Below are positions 32,994-40,655 of a stretch of DNA of 64,000 nucleotides, in pieces. How positions within the stretch are numbered: position 1 is the stretch's first letter; each line of letters starts with the position of its first letter. This stretch comes from UBA668 sp041918155 (GTDB lineage Bacteria; Actinomycetota; Acidimicrobiia; Acidimicrobiales; Ilumatobacteraceae), in NCBI GenBank assembly GCA_041918155.1, contig JAYRWH010000004.1:1-64000 (forward strand). The letters are read 5' to 3'. The translations under genes and the position numbers were made by a program. The notes under the pieces are model-generated. The model saw only the letters and a program-made list of their open reading frames with translations, made no database searches and had not been told where the DNA came from.

Positions 32994-33847
32994 GCGTTGA
33001 ACTCGGCCACCAGCGGCGCGTACGCATCCATCGCGGCGAGGGCCGCATCGCGATCCAGCGGGGGTAGGCCGAGCGCGACGAACTCGGTGCCGAGCGCCTG
33101 CAGTTCGGCCAGGTTGGCCGGGTCGGTCTTCGCGTTGAAGACACCCAGTCCGAGCGTCTTGGGGTCGCGACCGGCCTCGGTTGCGGCCTGTTGAAGACCG
33201 GCCCAGCCTTCGGCAATCGGGAAGCGGCCCTGGATCGGCATCCAGTAGTCGCCGTACTCCACGATGTGGCGGAAGTGGAGCGGGGTGGGCGAGGCACCGA
33301 CCACGATCGGCGGGTGTGGCCGCTGCACCGGCTTGGGCCACGCCCAGCTCTTCTCGAAGTTGACGTACTCGCCGTGGAACTCGGCCTCGTCGTCGGCCCA
33401 CAGCGCCTTGCATGCGAGGATCTTCTCGCGTACGACCTTGCGGCGGTGCGCGATGTCGACGCCGTGCGACTCCATCTCCTCGTGGTTCCAGCCGTAGCCG
33501 ACGCCGAACAACAGACGGCCGCCGGAGATCACGTCGAGCGAAGCAACCTCCTTGGCGAGCCACAGGGGGTCGCGCTGGGCGACCAGCGTGATACCGGTGC
33601 CGAGCTTCAGCGTGCTGGTTGCGCCGGCGATCGCCGCAAGGGCGATGAACTGGTCGTGAGTGCGCCAGTATTCCTCGGGCAGCGGGGGAGCGCCCTTGAC
33701 GCCGCCCCACGGGCTGCGCCGTGACACCGGGATGTGTGAGTGCTCGGGGAACCAGAGGGAGTCGAAGCCGCGGGCTTCGGCCTCCTTGCCGAGCTCGATC
33801 GGTTGGATGCCCTTGTCGGTGGGGAAGATGACGAGTCCGATACGCAT
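32990..33847 (-). CDS. LLM-class F420-dependent oxidoreductase
   Basis: 285 residues. The TIM-barrel start MRIGLVIFPTDKGIQPIELG is followed by GFDSLWFPEHSHIP, LKLGTGITLVAQRDPLW, SGGRLLFGVGYGWNHEEME and HPPIVVGASPTP, all typical of F420-using luciferase-like enzymes. Substrate unknown. First gene of the operon that continues with an acyltransferase and DUF1295 protein, which hints at a lipid or isoprenoid reduction. Paralogous to the enzyme at 9.6 kb but in a different subgroup. Confidence 0.9.
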   Translation of the reverse strand: MRIGLVIFPTDKGIQPIELGKEAEARGFDSLWFPEHSHIPVSRRSPWGGVKGAPPLPEEYWRTHDQFIALAAIAGATSTLKLGTGITLVAQRDPLWLAKEVASLDVISGGRLLFGVGYGWNHEEMESHGVDIAHRRKVVREKILACKALWADDEAEFHGEYVNFEKSWAWPKPVQRPHPPIVVGASPTPLHFRHIVEYGDYWMPIQGRFPIAEGWAGLQQAATEAGRDPKTLGLGVFNAKTDPANLAELQALGTEFVALGLPPLDRDAALAAMDAYAPLVAEFNA

Positions 33848-33891
33848 ACAGCGGACGATAACCCGGTCGTGGCGGTGTGCATTCCCGCCGA

Positions 33892-35088
33892 TCAGCCCTT
33901 CCGGGGCCGAGACCCCGCGACGGTCTTCGCCAGTCGTGGCGGTGCAGGTTCACACACCGCGATGATCGCCACAGCGGTGGCGTCGGGCCGCCGCACCACG
34001 GCCCATTGGATCCTGGACTGAACACCGGTGACCGTGGATGTGTCGTCGGCGGTGGTGCTAAGGAAGTCGCTCGTTCCCGACAGCAGATGAGCCCACATGG
34101 AAGCCACGTCGTGGGAGGGGTCGGCCGCGAATGCTCCGTCGCTGACGTGCTCGGCGCCGGTGGTCGTCGGGTGGACGTCGAACCGCCGGGTGAATGCGTC
34201 GTTGGCCGCGACGAGTTGCCGATTCGTGTCGAACACGGCCTCGGCGACATCGTCATCGAGGAGTTCGGTGATCGCACTGTCGAGTTCGCCGACTGTCAGC
34301 GATGGTTTCAGCCGGATCAGCTGAGCGACGCGCTCGTACAGCGTGTCGCGCGCGAGCCATGCAATGGTGCACCGTTCGACCTGCTCGACGGCTGTGCCCA
34401 CCCACGCCGCCATCGACTCCACCTGCTTCGTGACCGAATCGGGGAACGGCTGACCACCGAGGAAGCGTGCGAGCGTCACGGTGCCGCGCACCATGCCCCG
34501 GCGGTCCTTCACGGGCGCGGAGATGTAGGACTGGACGAGCAGCCGGTCGGAGTACTGGGCGAAGCGGGGGGTCAAGAGCCGCACCGAGTCGGCGATGTCC
34601 ACGTGGTGGTGAGTGACCGTGCGGCCCTCGAGCAAGGCCGAATCGGTCGCTGCCTGCGCGGCGCGTAGCGGGGTGGAGGAGTGGAACGCATCCAGTTCGG
34701 CGCGCCGGATCGGGTCGGGATTGAAGCTCGACACGTGCTGCAGCCAGGCGCCATCTGCGCTGAGGAGGTAGACGGTGCACGAATCGCCGTAGGTGGTGGC
34801 CAGCCAGCGCGTGACCAGGTCGAACACCGGTTGAGCCGACAGGGTGCACCACTGCGTCAGCAGCGCCACCTCTTCCTCGACGGATCCCATGTCGTCGGTG
34901 ATGGAAGGGTGGGGTGAGCCGGCCAGGGTTCGTTGCGATTCCAGACGATCGCGAAGGATCTCGATCGCAGTTGCGGAGATCTCGTAGCCGTTCGAAGTGC
35001 GAACGGCGATCAACTCCCCGGAGCGCACATACCGATACGCCGTCTGATAATGCACTCCGAGCAGGCGCGCAGCCGACTTGAGGTTCAT
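33892..35088 (-). CDS. HTH-GAF transcriptional regulator
   Basis: 398 residues. The N-terminal HTH of excisionase/MerR-like type is NLKSAARLLGVHYQTAYRYVRSG (given in part: SAARLLGVHYQTAYRYVRSG). A GAF-like sensor domain spans about residues 75-225 (FDLVTRWLATTYGDSCTVYL; YISAPVKDRRGMVRGTVTLA). A helical linker and a PAS-like domain follow (VAEAVFDTNRQLVAANDAF). A signal-responsive regulator; the ligand is unknown. The ATG overlaps the stop of an 8-codon mini-ORF (ATGA) that has its own TAGCGT box. It has no ribosome site of its own. Confidence 0.85.
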   Translation of the reverse strand: MNLKSAARLLGVHYQTAYRYVRSGELIAVRTSNGYEISATAIEILRDRLESQRTLAGSPHPSITDDMGSVEEEVALLTQWCTLSAQPVFDLVTRWLATTYGDSCTVYLLSADGAWLQHVSSFNPDPIRRAELDAFHSSTPLRAAQAATDSALLEGRTVTHHHVDIADSVRLLTPRFAQYSDRLLVQSYISAPVKDRRGMVRGTVTLARFLGGQPFPDSVTKQVESMAAWVGTAVEQVERCTIAWLARDTLYERVAQLIRLKPSLTVGELDSAITELLDDDVAEAVFDTNRQLVAANDAFTRRFDVHPTTTGAEHVSDGAFAADPSHDVASMWAHLLSGTSDFLSTTADDTSTVTGVQSRIQWAVVRRPDATAVAIIAVCEPAPPRLAKTVAGSRPRKG

Positions 35089-35111
35089 CGCGTGCCGTCC
35101 GCCAATGGCAT
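35085..35111 (-). CDS. Leaderless 8-codon mini-ORF coupled to the HTH-GAF gene
   Basis: Encodes M-P-L-A-D-G-T-R. Its TGA (35087-35085) overlaps the ATG of the regulator (35088-35086). TAGCGT lies seven bases before its ATG. The architecture is the same as at 16384-16410: same length, same overlap, same box distance. Its translation is a prediction. Confidence 0.5.
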   Translation of the reverse strand: MPLADGTR

Positions 35112-35118
35112 GGTGTCC

Positions 35119-35124
35119 ACGCTA
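35119..35124 (-). promoter_or_regulatory. -10 box of a leaderless promoter before a mini-ORF
   Basis: TAGCGT on the minus strand, ending seven bases before the ATG at 35111. Confidence 0.5.
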
Positions 35125-35182
35125 TGAGATGTCCAGCGGCGGAAGGAGCGTTACCCACGACGTGCCGCGGGTCGCGCGCAGT

Positions 35183-35722
35183 TCAGCTGATGTAGACGGA
35201 GGAGACGACGTTGTCCCAGCCAAAGACCATCACCGTCGCCTGCGCGAATGCCGCGGTGTTGCCCGGGTACAGCGACCCGCCGCCCGAGGCCCCGGAGTGG
35301 AACGAGCTGGTGCACGCGCCGACCTTGTAGCTCGACGTCCTGTTGTCGAACCCGTAGGTCGACATGTTGATGTACGTCCCCTGGACCGACAGGTTGAGCA
35401 CGGAACCCGAGTAGGAGGTGCCGTCATAGAGGCGCAATGACGACGAGCACGTGGAAGTGATCGCGACGTTGGTCACGCCCGTCGTCGGAGCGTCGAGGTA
35501 CGCGTCGAGCTGTGCTTCGGTGCGGAAACACACCGAGCCGGCATCGTCGACGGTGCAGGCCATCGCGCCCTCCCAGTCCTTCGACAGGTCGATCCAGCGG
35601 CCCTCGAAGCGCGCCTGCGATGCCGCGTGGCTCGCCTCCACGGCATCAGCCTGGTGACCAGGGGTGGTGATGGTGGCGCAGACAGCGATCGCCGCCAGGC
35701 CGATGGTGCGGACGTGCTTCAT
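35183..35722 (-). CDS. Secreted beta/gamma-crystallin-like protein
   Basis: 179 residues with an N-terminal signal peptide (MKHVRTIGLAAIAVCATITT). The mature part has four scattered Cys and a beta-rich segment (SSLRLYDGTSYSGSVLNLS, INMSTYGFDNRTSSYKVG) resembling the crystallin-like fold of Streptomyces metalloprotease inhibitors (I36 family). The stretch before it (VCFRTEAQLDAYLD) also occurs in such proteins. It is the last gene of a sigma/membrane-protein operon, which suggests a stress or surface role. AAAGGTGA precedes the ATG. Confidence 0.75.
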   Translation of the reverse strand: MKHVRTIGLAAIAVCATITTPGHQADAVEASHAASQARFEGRWIDLSKDWEGAMACTVDDAGSVCFRTEAQLDAYLDAPTTGVTNVAITSTCSSSLRLYDGTSYSGSVLNLSVQGTYINMSTYGFDNRTSSYKVGACTSSFHSGASGGGSLYPGNTAAFAQATVMVFGWDNVVSSVYIS

Positions 35723-35729
35723 GTTCGCG

Positions 35730-36449
35730 TCACCTTTCGGGTGATTGGTCGTCGCTCACCCTGATGCGGGCGACGAGAGTGATGGTCTTGGATGGCAGGT
35801 CAACCATGCCGACGGTGCACGGCATGTGTGTAGTGAAACCGCCTCCTTCGACGACCGTCCACCCTTCGAGGTGATACTGCGACAGGAGGTCGGTCACGAT
35901 CTGGGCGGCGGAGTCGGGTGGGTAGCAGGTGTGGCGGAGGGTCTGGTCCATTTCGTCGTGGAATGGGAGTAGGGACTGCGCCTCGGGATCGACCTTGCCG
36001 TTCCATTGGGCGTAGCCCAACTCGGCGCACACCCGCAGGTCGCCGGGCACGATGGCGACGATCCCTGTGTCCGTGACGCAGCCGGTGAGCTGCGGCACCT
36101 CGCCGGCGCCGAATTGCCCGGTTTCCCAGAGCAGCCGACAGGCTGCTAGCGGATCGTCCTGCGGGCCAAGGGCGAACTGACTGTCCGGGTCGCGCGCCGC
36201 GTTGCTGAAGCAGGTGATGGTCGTGGGATCCTTGGCGTGCTCGCTGCGGGCGAAGGTGTACGCGGCCGCGGCGGCGATCACCAACACGGCCCCGCCGGCG
36301 ATCCACCGGCTCTTGCGCCCGCGGTGGCCGATCGGGGTCGGGCCGGAGACGATCTCGACGAGCAAGGCCTCGTCGGAGGGAAGCGTCTCGTCGAGGTCGC
36401 TTCGTGGGTTGAAATGTGCCAGCAGGCGGAAGGGGTCGTTCTCAGACAT
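35730..36449 (-). CDS. Single-pass membrane protein, probable anti-sigma factor
   Basis: 239 residues. A cytoplasmic N-terminus of about 60 residues, one membrane segment (GGAVLVIAAAAAYTFA), and an extracytoplasmic domain with about six Cys (TITCFSN, AACRLLW, LTGCVTD, RVCAELG, HTCYPP, MPCTVG). No HxxxCxxC zinc anti-sigma motif is visible. The ATG at 36449 lies within the end of the sigma gene (8-base overlap), the usual arrangement for sigma/anti-sigma pairs. Anti-sigma identity is inferred from context. Confidence 0.75.
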   Translation of the reverse strand: MSENDPFRLLAHFNPRSDLDETLPSDEALLVEIVSGPTPIGHRGRKSRWIAGGAVLVIAAAAAYTFARSEHAKDPTTITCFSNAARDPDSQFALGPQDDPLAACRLLWETGQFGAGEVPQLTGCVTDTGIVAIVPGDLRVCAELGYAQWNGKVDPEAQSLLPFHDEMDQTLRHTCYPPDSAAQIVTDLLSQYHLEGWTVVEGGGFTTHMPCTVGMVDLPSKTITLVARIRVSDDQSPER

Positions 36450-36999
36450 GGCCGGCCTCCTCCCCGTCAAGAGACTGGAGAAGCGCGAGCAGGCGCTGCC
36501 GTGCCCGATGTAGTCGCACGCGTGCGGTTGCCGGGCGGATGCCGAGCACTGTTGCGATCTCGGCCGGCTGCATCTCGTGCCAGATCGCGAGTTGCAGGAT
36601 CTCGCGCTCGGCCTCGCTGAGGCACTCGAGCGCTTTCAGGAGCGGCCCGGCCTCGGCCGGGTCGAGCCGACCGTGATGCAGACCTGCCTCGCCGGAGTTC
36701 GCGAGCGATCCCAACACGCCGATGAGGGCCGCGCGCCGACGCTCCGAGCGAACATGATTCCGGACATGGTTCCTGGCGACGCTGAAGAGCCATGCTCGCT
36801 GGGCGAGTTCGGGGATCTCGTCGAGCCGTAGCCAGGCCGTCCGGAACGTTGCCGACACGATGTCCTCGCAGTCGGCCCCTTTCACCATCGTCCGCGAAAA
36901 TCCTCTTACCTGTGCAACATGAGCGTTGAACAGCGCGCCAAAGCGCTCCTCGCGTTCGGACGAATCGGTCATTCGTTCCAACTCATCAAGACTCGGCAC
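36442..36999 (-). CDS. ECF-type RNA polymerase sigma factor
   Basis: 185 residues. Region 2 is LFNAHVAQVRGFSRTMVKGADCEDIVSATFRTAW with RAWLFSVARNHVRNHVR (shown in part: CEDIVSATFRTAWLRLDEIP). Region 4 is LKALECLSEAEREILQLAIW and EIATVLGIRPATARVRLHRA, the HTH. The GTG at 36999 is used; an ATG at 36972 would give 176 residues. No extra C-terminal domain. Followed by an overlapping membrane protein and a secreted protein, so it probably controls an envelope response and its own operon. Confidence 0.9.
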   Translation of the reverse strand: MPSLDELERMTDSSEREERFGALFNAHVAQVRGFSRTMVKGADCEDIVSATFRTAWLRLDEIPELAQRAWLFSVARNHVRNHVRSERRRAALIGVLGSLANSGEAGLHHGRLDPAEAGPLLKALECLSEAEREILQLAIWHEMQPAEIATVLGIRPATARVRLHRARQRLLALLQSLDGEEAGHV

Positions 37000-37199
37000 T
37001 ACCTATGACATGTCCGGCACGACGGCTGCCGTGTCTCGATTCACGCAGGTGGTACAGCGCGGCCTCGGAATCCGCTCGCGACCGCTTGTTCACCTGCACC
37101 TCCCGCCGACGGAATAGTGGACGAGGATCGTTTCGTCCGTTCCGCATTGTGGCACACAGCGATTCGTCACCACGGAACGCGATGAGCTGAGCTGGTGGC

Positions 37200-37493
37200 G
37201 TGGTCGACGGTCAGCAACCTGAGGTGCCGGTGAGGGCGCGAGTGGTGGTGCATGGACTCGTGCAAGGTGTCTGGTATCGCGACTCGTGTGTGCGCCAGGC
37301 CCGTGAAGCCGGCGTGACCGGCTGGGTGCGCAACCGCTCCGACGGCACGGTGGAAGCCGCGTTCGAAGGGCCGCTCGAGGCCGTGGCCCGTTGTGTGTCG
37401 TGGTGCCGCATGGGGCCGCCGCGAGCGGACGTGACCGGCATCGACGTGACGGAGGAAGAGCCCGAGGGGCTGTCGCATTTCGTCAGGCGCTGA
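37200..37493 (+). CDS. acyP: Acylphosphatase
   Basis: 97 residues. Hydrolyses acyl phosphates. The catalytic pattern RVVVHGLVQGVWYRDSCVRQ contains the phosphate loop and its Arg, and VTGWVRNRSDGTVEAAFEG contains the catalytic Asn. Start GTG 37200. The last 11 bases overlap the end of the convergent nitroreductase gene. The 200 bases before it hold only a weak hairpin at 37119-37138 and no other recognised feature. Confidence 0.93.
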   Translation: MVDGQQPEVPVRARVVVHGLVQGVWYRDSCVRQAREAGVTGWVRNRSDGTVEAAFEGPLEAVARCVSWCRMGPPRADVTGIDVTEEEPEGLSHFVRR

Positions 37494-38133
37494 ACGGGGT
37501 GCCGTCGAAGCGATCGATGGTCGTGAACGCCTCGACCGGGCGGCGCTTCAGCTTCGTGTTCTGGTGTTCGGGCACACCCAGGAAGATCGTGGCGACGAGC
37601 GCGTGGTGCTCCGGCAGGCCGAGCACGGGTCTGGCTGCGGCCTCTTGGCGGGAGAGAAACGTCGTCATGACGCCACCCAGGCCGTGGGCGCGGGCGGCGA
37701 GGAGGATGTTCCAGCAGAAGGGGTAGATGCTCGCCCCGCCCACTACAGGCGGTCGGTCGGCGTTGCCGTCCATGATCGCGATCGTCCGCAGATCGGCGGC
37801 GATGGCCAGCACGACGGGTACCTCGAGGATGTTGTCGATGAGCGGGTTCGGCGTGGGCAGCGAGGGAGCATCCACCGAGAGTCCGTAAGCGAACGCGCGA
37901 TGACCGGCCGCCTGGGCGCCGATGTACTCGTCCCACACGGGCTGCATCAGGTCGGCCATCGCCTGGCGGCTCGCCGGGTCCTTCACGACGGCGACGCGCC
38001 ACGGCTGCTGGTTGCCGCCGCTGGGTGCGAAGCGGGCGTCGTCGAGCACGGCGATCACGGTGGCGTCCTCCACCGGATCGGGCCGAAACGTGCGCACCGA
38101 GCCGGTGGTACGCAATGTGGTCTGCAGGTCCAT
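37483..38133 (-). CDS. Nitroreductase-family FMN protein
   Basis: 216 residues. FMN-binding starts at RTTGSVRTFRPDPVED, then DDARFAPSGGNQQPWRVAVV with the phosphate-binding Ser/Asn positions. The C-terminal part has WNILLAARAHGLGGVMTTF and LPEHHALVATIFLGVPEH. Substrate unknown. The ATG at 38133 gives the expected family N-terminus. It overlaps the acylphosphatase gene tail-to-tail. Three nitroreductase-family genes occur in this window. Confidence 0.9.
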   Translation of the reverse strand: MDLQTTLRTTGSVRTFRPDPVEDATVIAVLDDARFAPSGGNQQPWRVAVVKDPASRQAMADLMQPVWDEYIGAQAAGHRAFAYGLSVDAPSLPTPNPLIDNILEVPVVLAIAADLRTIAIMDGNADRPPVVGGASIYPFCWNILLAARAHGLGGVMTTFLSRQEAAARPVLGLPEHHALVATIFLGVPEHQNTKLKRRPVEAFTTIDRFDGTPFSA

Positions 38134-38187
38134 CCCGCCACCCTGCCAGGGTCGGCGAGGGCGTGCAACGATCGCAACCGGTCGAGC

Positions 38188-38241
38188 CCTCTGTGTCGCG
38201 GCTCCACGTCCGCCTATGGACGTAGCGCCGCGACACAAAGG
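38188..38241. repeat. Long imperfect palindrome after the aconitase gene
   Basis: TGTGTCGCGGC...ACGTCC (38192-38211) faces GGACGT...GCCGCGACACA (38218-38237) around GCCTAT, nearly 20 paired bases. It lies between the aconitase stop and the nitroreductase start. It could terminate aconitase transcripts or be a dispersed element; it lacks a T-tract. Confidence 0.7.
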
Positions 38242-38276
38242 ACGGAAAAGGGGAGATCCAGGAATGAGGCCCCCGG

Positions 38277-40559
38277 TCAGGCCTTGCCGTCGGCGACCTT
38301 CTTGCGCACGACGTTCAGCGCCGAGCCGGCCTTGAACCACTCGATCTGCTCGGGGCTGAACGTGTGCTTGGCCACGAAGTCGACTGTGGTGCCGTCGGGC
38401 TTGACGATCTGGCAGCGCACGTCCTTGCCGGGCACGGGGGGAAGGTCGAGCACATTGATCTTGTCGTCCTCGCCCACCAGGTCGTACGTGGCCGGGTCGG
38501 CGAAGGTCAGCGGCACGAGGCCCTGCTTCTTCAGGTTCGTCTCGTGGATGCGGGCGAAACTGCGGGTGATGATCACCACGCCGCCGCGGAAGCGGGGCTC
38601 CATCGCCGCGTGCTCACGCGACGAGCCCTCGCCGTAGTTGCGGTCGCCGATGGCGACCCAGCGCACGCCGGCCTCGCTGTACTTCTTGGCCAGATTCGGG
38701 TACGTGTCGTCGGGGCCGCCGAGCGCGTCCTTGCCCACACCCACCGGGTACTCAGTTCCGTCGGCCTTGGTGTACGCGTTGACTGCACCGAGGAACAGGT
38801 TGCCGGAGATGTTCTCGAGGTGGCCGCGGTAGGTCAGCCACTTGCCGGCGGCGGAGATGTGGTCGGTGGTGCACTTGCCCTTGGCCTTCATCAGCACCGG
38901 CAGGCCGCCATAGTCGTTGCCGTCCCACGCCGCGAACGGGGCCAGCAGCTGCAGGCGGTCGCTGGTGGGCGACACGACCACCTCCACGCCGGAGCCGTCG
39001 GCCGGGGGAGCGGTGAACGTGTTCTGGCCGGGGTCGTAGCCCTTGGTCGGCAGCACCTCGCCGACCGGCGCCTCCAGCAGCACCTCGCTGCCGTCGGGGG
39101 CCGTGATCGTGCCGGTGGTGGGGTCGAAGTCGAGCGTGCCCGCGAGGGCCAGCGCCACCACCGTGTCGGGCGAGGTCACGAACGAGAGCGTGTTCGCCGA
39201 GCCGTCGTTGCGCTTGGGGAAGTTGCGGTTGAACGAGTTGACGATCGTGTTCGCCTTGTCGTTGGCCGAAGCAGGGCGATCCCACTGGCCGATGCACGGG
39301 CCGCAGGCGTTGGCCAGCACCGTCGCGCCGATCGCCTCCAGGTCGGCGATCAAGCCGTCGCGCTCGATGGTGGCGCGGGTCTGCTCGCTACCAGGCGACA
39401 CGAGCAGCGGGGTCTTCACCTTCAGCCCACGAGCGGCAGCCTGGCGGGCGATGGACGCGGCACGCGTGATGTCCTCGTAGGAGCTGTTCGTGCAGCTCCC
39501 GATCAGGGTGGCGCTGATCTCCAGCGGCCAGTCGTTGGCGCGGGCCTCGGCGCCCACTGCGGCACCGACGCGGTTGGCGCGGTCGGGGGAGTGCGGCCCG
39601 TTGATGAGCGGCTTCAGCGCGTCGAGGTCGATCTCGATCACCTGGTCGTACTGCGCGCCATCGTCGGGGCGCAGGTCGGCGGCCACCTTGTCGGCCGCGT
39701 CGGCGATGGCCTCACGACCGGTCGCCTTCAGGTACTGCGACATGTTGTGGTCGTAGCCGAACACGCTGCAGGTGGCGCCGATCTCCGCGCCCATGTTGCA
39801 GATCGTGGCCTTGCCGGTGGCCGAGATGCTGTCGGCGCCGGGGCCGTAGTACTCGACGATCGCGCCGGTGCCGCCCTCGACGGTGAGCACACGAGCGACT
39901 TCCAGGATGACGTCCTTCGGCGACGACCAGCCGCTGAGGGTGCCGGTCAGCTTCACGCCGATCACCTTTGGGAACTTCACGTTGAACGGGAAGCCGGTCA
40001 TCACGTCGACCGCATCCGCGCCGCCCACGCCGATCGCCACCATGCCCATGCCGCCGGCATTGGGGGTGTGGCTGTCGGTGCCGATCATCATGCCGCCGGG
40101 GAAGGCGTAGTTCTCGAGCACGACCTGGTGGATGATGCCGCTGTTGGGGCCCCAGAAGCCGATGCCGTACTTGGCGCTCACGGTGCGCAGGAAGTCGTAC
40201 ACCTCACGGTTCGTGTCGATCGCCACCCCGAGGTCGATCTTGGCGCCCACCTTGGCCGAGATGAGGTGGTCGCAGTGCACCGTGCTCGGCACGAGCGTGG
40301 TGGGCAGGCCGGCCGTCATGAACTGCAGCAGGGCCATCTGCGCCGTCGCGTCCTGCATCGCCACCCGGTCGGGGCGGAAGTCGTTGTACGTGCCGCCACG
40401 CTCGATCGGCTCGGTGGGGTCGTACAGGTGGTTGAGGAGGATCTTCTCCGTCAGCGTCAGCGGGCGCCCGAAGCGCTCGCGCCCGGCTGCACACCTGGCG
40501 CCGAGATTGAGATAGACACCCTCGACGAGTTCGATCGGCGTTCCTGCAGTGACGGTCAT
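38277..40559 (-). CDS. acn: Aconitate hydratase, mitochondrial-type
   Basis: 760 residues. Isomerises citrate and isocitrate. The length and wording match the mitochondrial-type aconitases rather than the 900-residue AcnA usual in actinobacteria. VHCDHL, IGTDSHTPNAGGMGM and VGGADAVDVMTG are active-site motifs. The [4Fe-4S] Cys ligands are in GSCTNSSYED, with NACGPCIGQW carrying two. Swivel-domain motifs are RNYGEGSSREHAA and TDHISAAG. Divergent from a GntR regulator across a 96-base operator-rich region. Confidence 0.93.
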   Translation of the reverse strand: MTVTAGTPIELVEGVYLNLGARCAAGRERFGRPLTLTEKILLNHLYDPTEPIERGGTYNDFRPDRVAMQDATAQMALLQFMTAGLPTTLVPSTVHCDHLISAKVGAKIDLGVAIDTNREVYDFLRTVSAKYGIGFWGPNSGIIHQVVLENYAFPGGMMIGTDSHTPNAGGMGMVAIGVGGADAVDVMTGFPFNVKFPKVIGVKLTGTLSGWSSPKDVILEVARVLTVEGGTGAIVEYYGPGADSISATGKATICNMGAEIGATCSVFGYDHNMSQYLKATGREAIADAADKVAADLRPDDGAQYDQVIEIDLDALKPLINGPHSPDRANRVGAAVGAEARANDWPLEISATLIGSCTNSSYEDITRAASIARQAAARGLKVKTPLLVSPGSEQTRATIERDGLIADLEAIGATVLANACGPCIGQWDRPASANDKANTIVNSFNRNFPKRNDGSANTLSFVTSPDTVVALALAGTLDFDPTTGTITAPDGSEVLLEAPVGEVLPTKGYDPGQNTFTAPPADGSGVEVVVSPTSDRLQLLAPFAAWDGNDYGGLPVLMKAKGKCTTDHISAAGKWLTYRGHLENISGNLFLGAVNAYTKADGTEYPVGVGKDALGGPDDTYPNLAKKYSEAGVRWVAIGDRNYGEGSSREHAAMEPRFRGGVVIITRSFARIHETNLKKQGLVPLTFADPATYDLVGEDDKINVLDLPPVPGKDVRCQIVKPDGTTVDFVAKHTFSPEQIEWFKAGSALNVVRKKVADGKA

Positions 40560-40592
40560 GGATCTTCCCCTTGCGTCGGCGGTCGGATGTAG

Positions 40593-40624
40593 ACAAGCAT
40601 AATACAAGTTGGCGGCGTCGCCAA
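40593..40624 (-). promoter_or_regulatory. Aconitase promoter and overlapping palindrome
   Basis: On the minus strand TATTAT (five of six to the -10) follows TTTTGG by 16 bases. The palindrome TTGGCG-GCGT-CGCCAA (40609-40624) lies between these boxes and covers part of the -35. It is a candidate operator for the divergent GntR protein. Confidence 0.55.
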
Positions 40625-40627
40625 AAG

Positions 40628-40640
40628 GATCGCTGCGATC
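40628..40640. promoter_or_regulatory. Palindrome GATCGC-T-GCGATC
   Basis: A perfect 13-base palindrome with a central T, 15 bases before the GntR start and just upstream of its ribosome site (GGAAGGAG). It is a second candidate operator. Confidence 0.45.
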
Positions 40641-40655
40641 GGGAAGGAGTCGGGA

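Noticed and set aside
32022..34277. A single 751-codon fused reading frame covering the PlsC gene
   Set aside because: The upstream half is antisense-shifted sequence of the F420 oxidoreductase gene in another frame. The ATGA overlap at 32990-32993 marks the real start.
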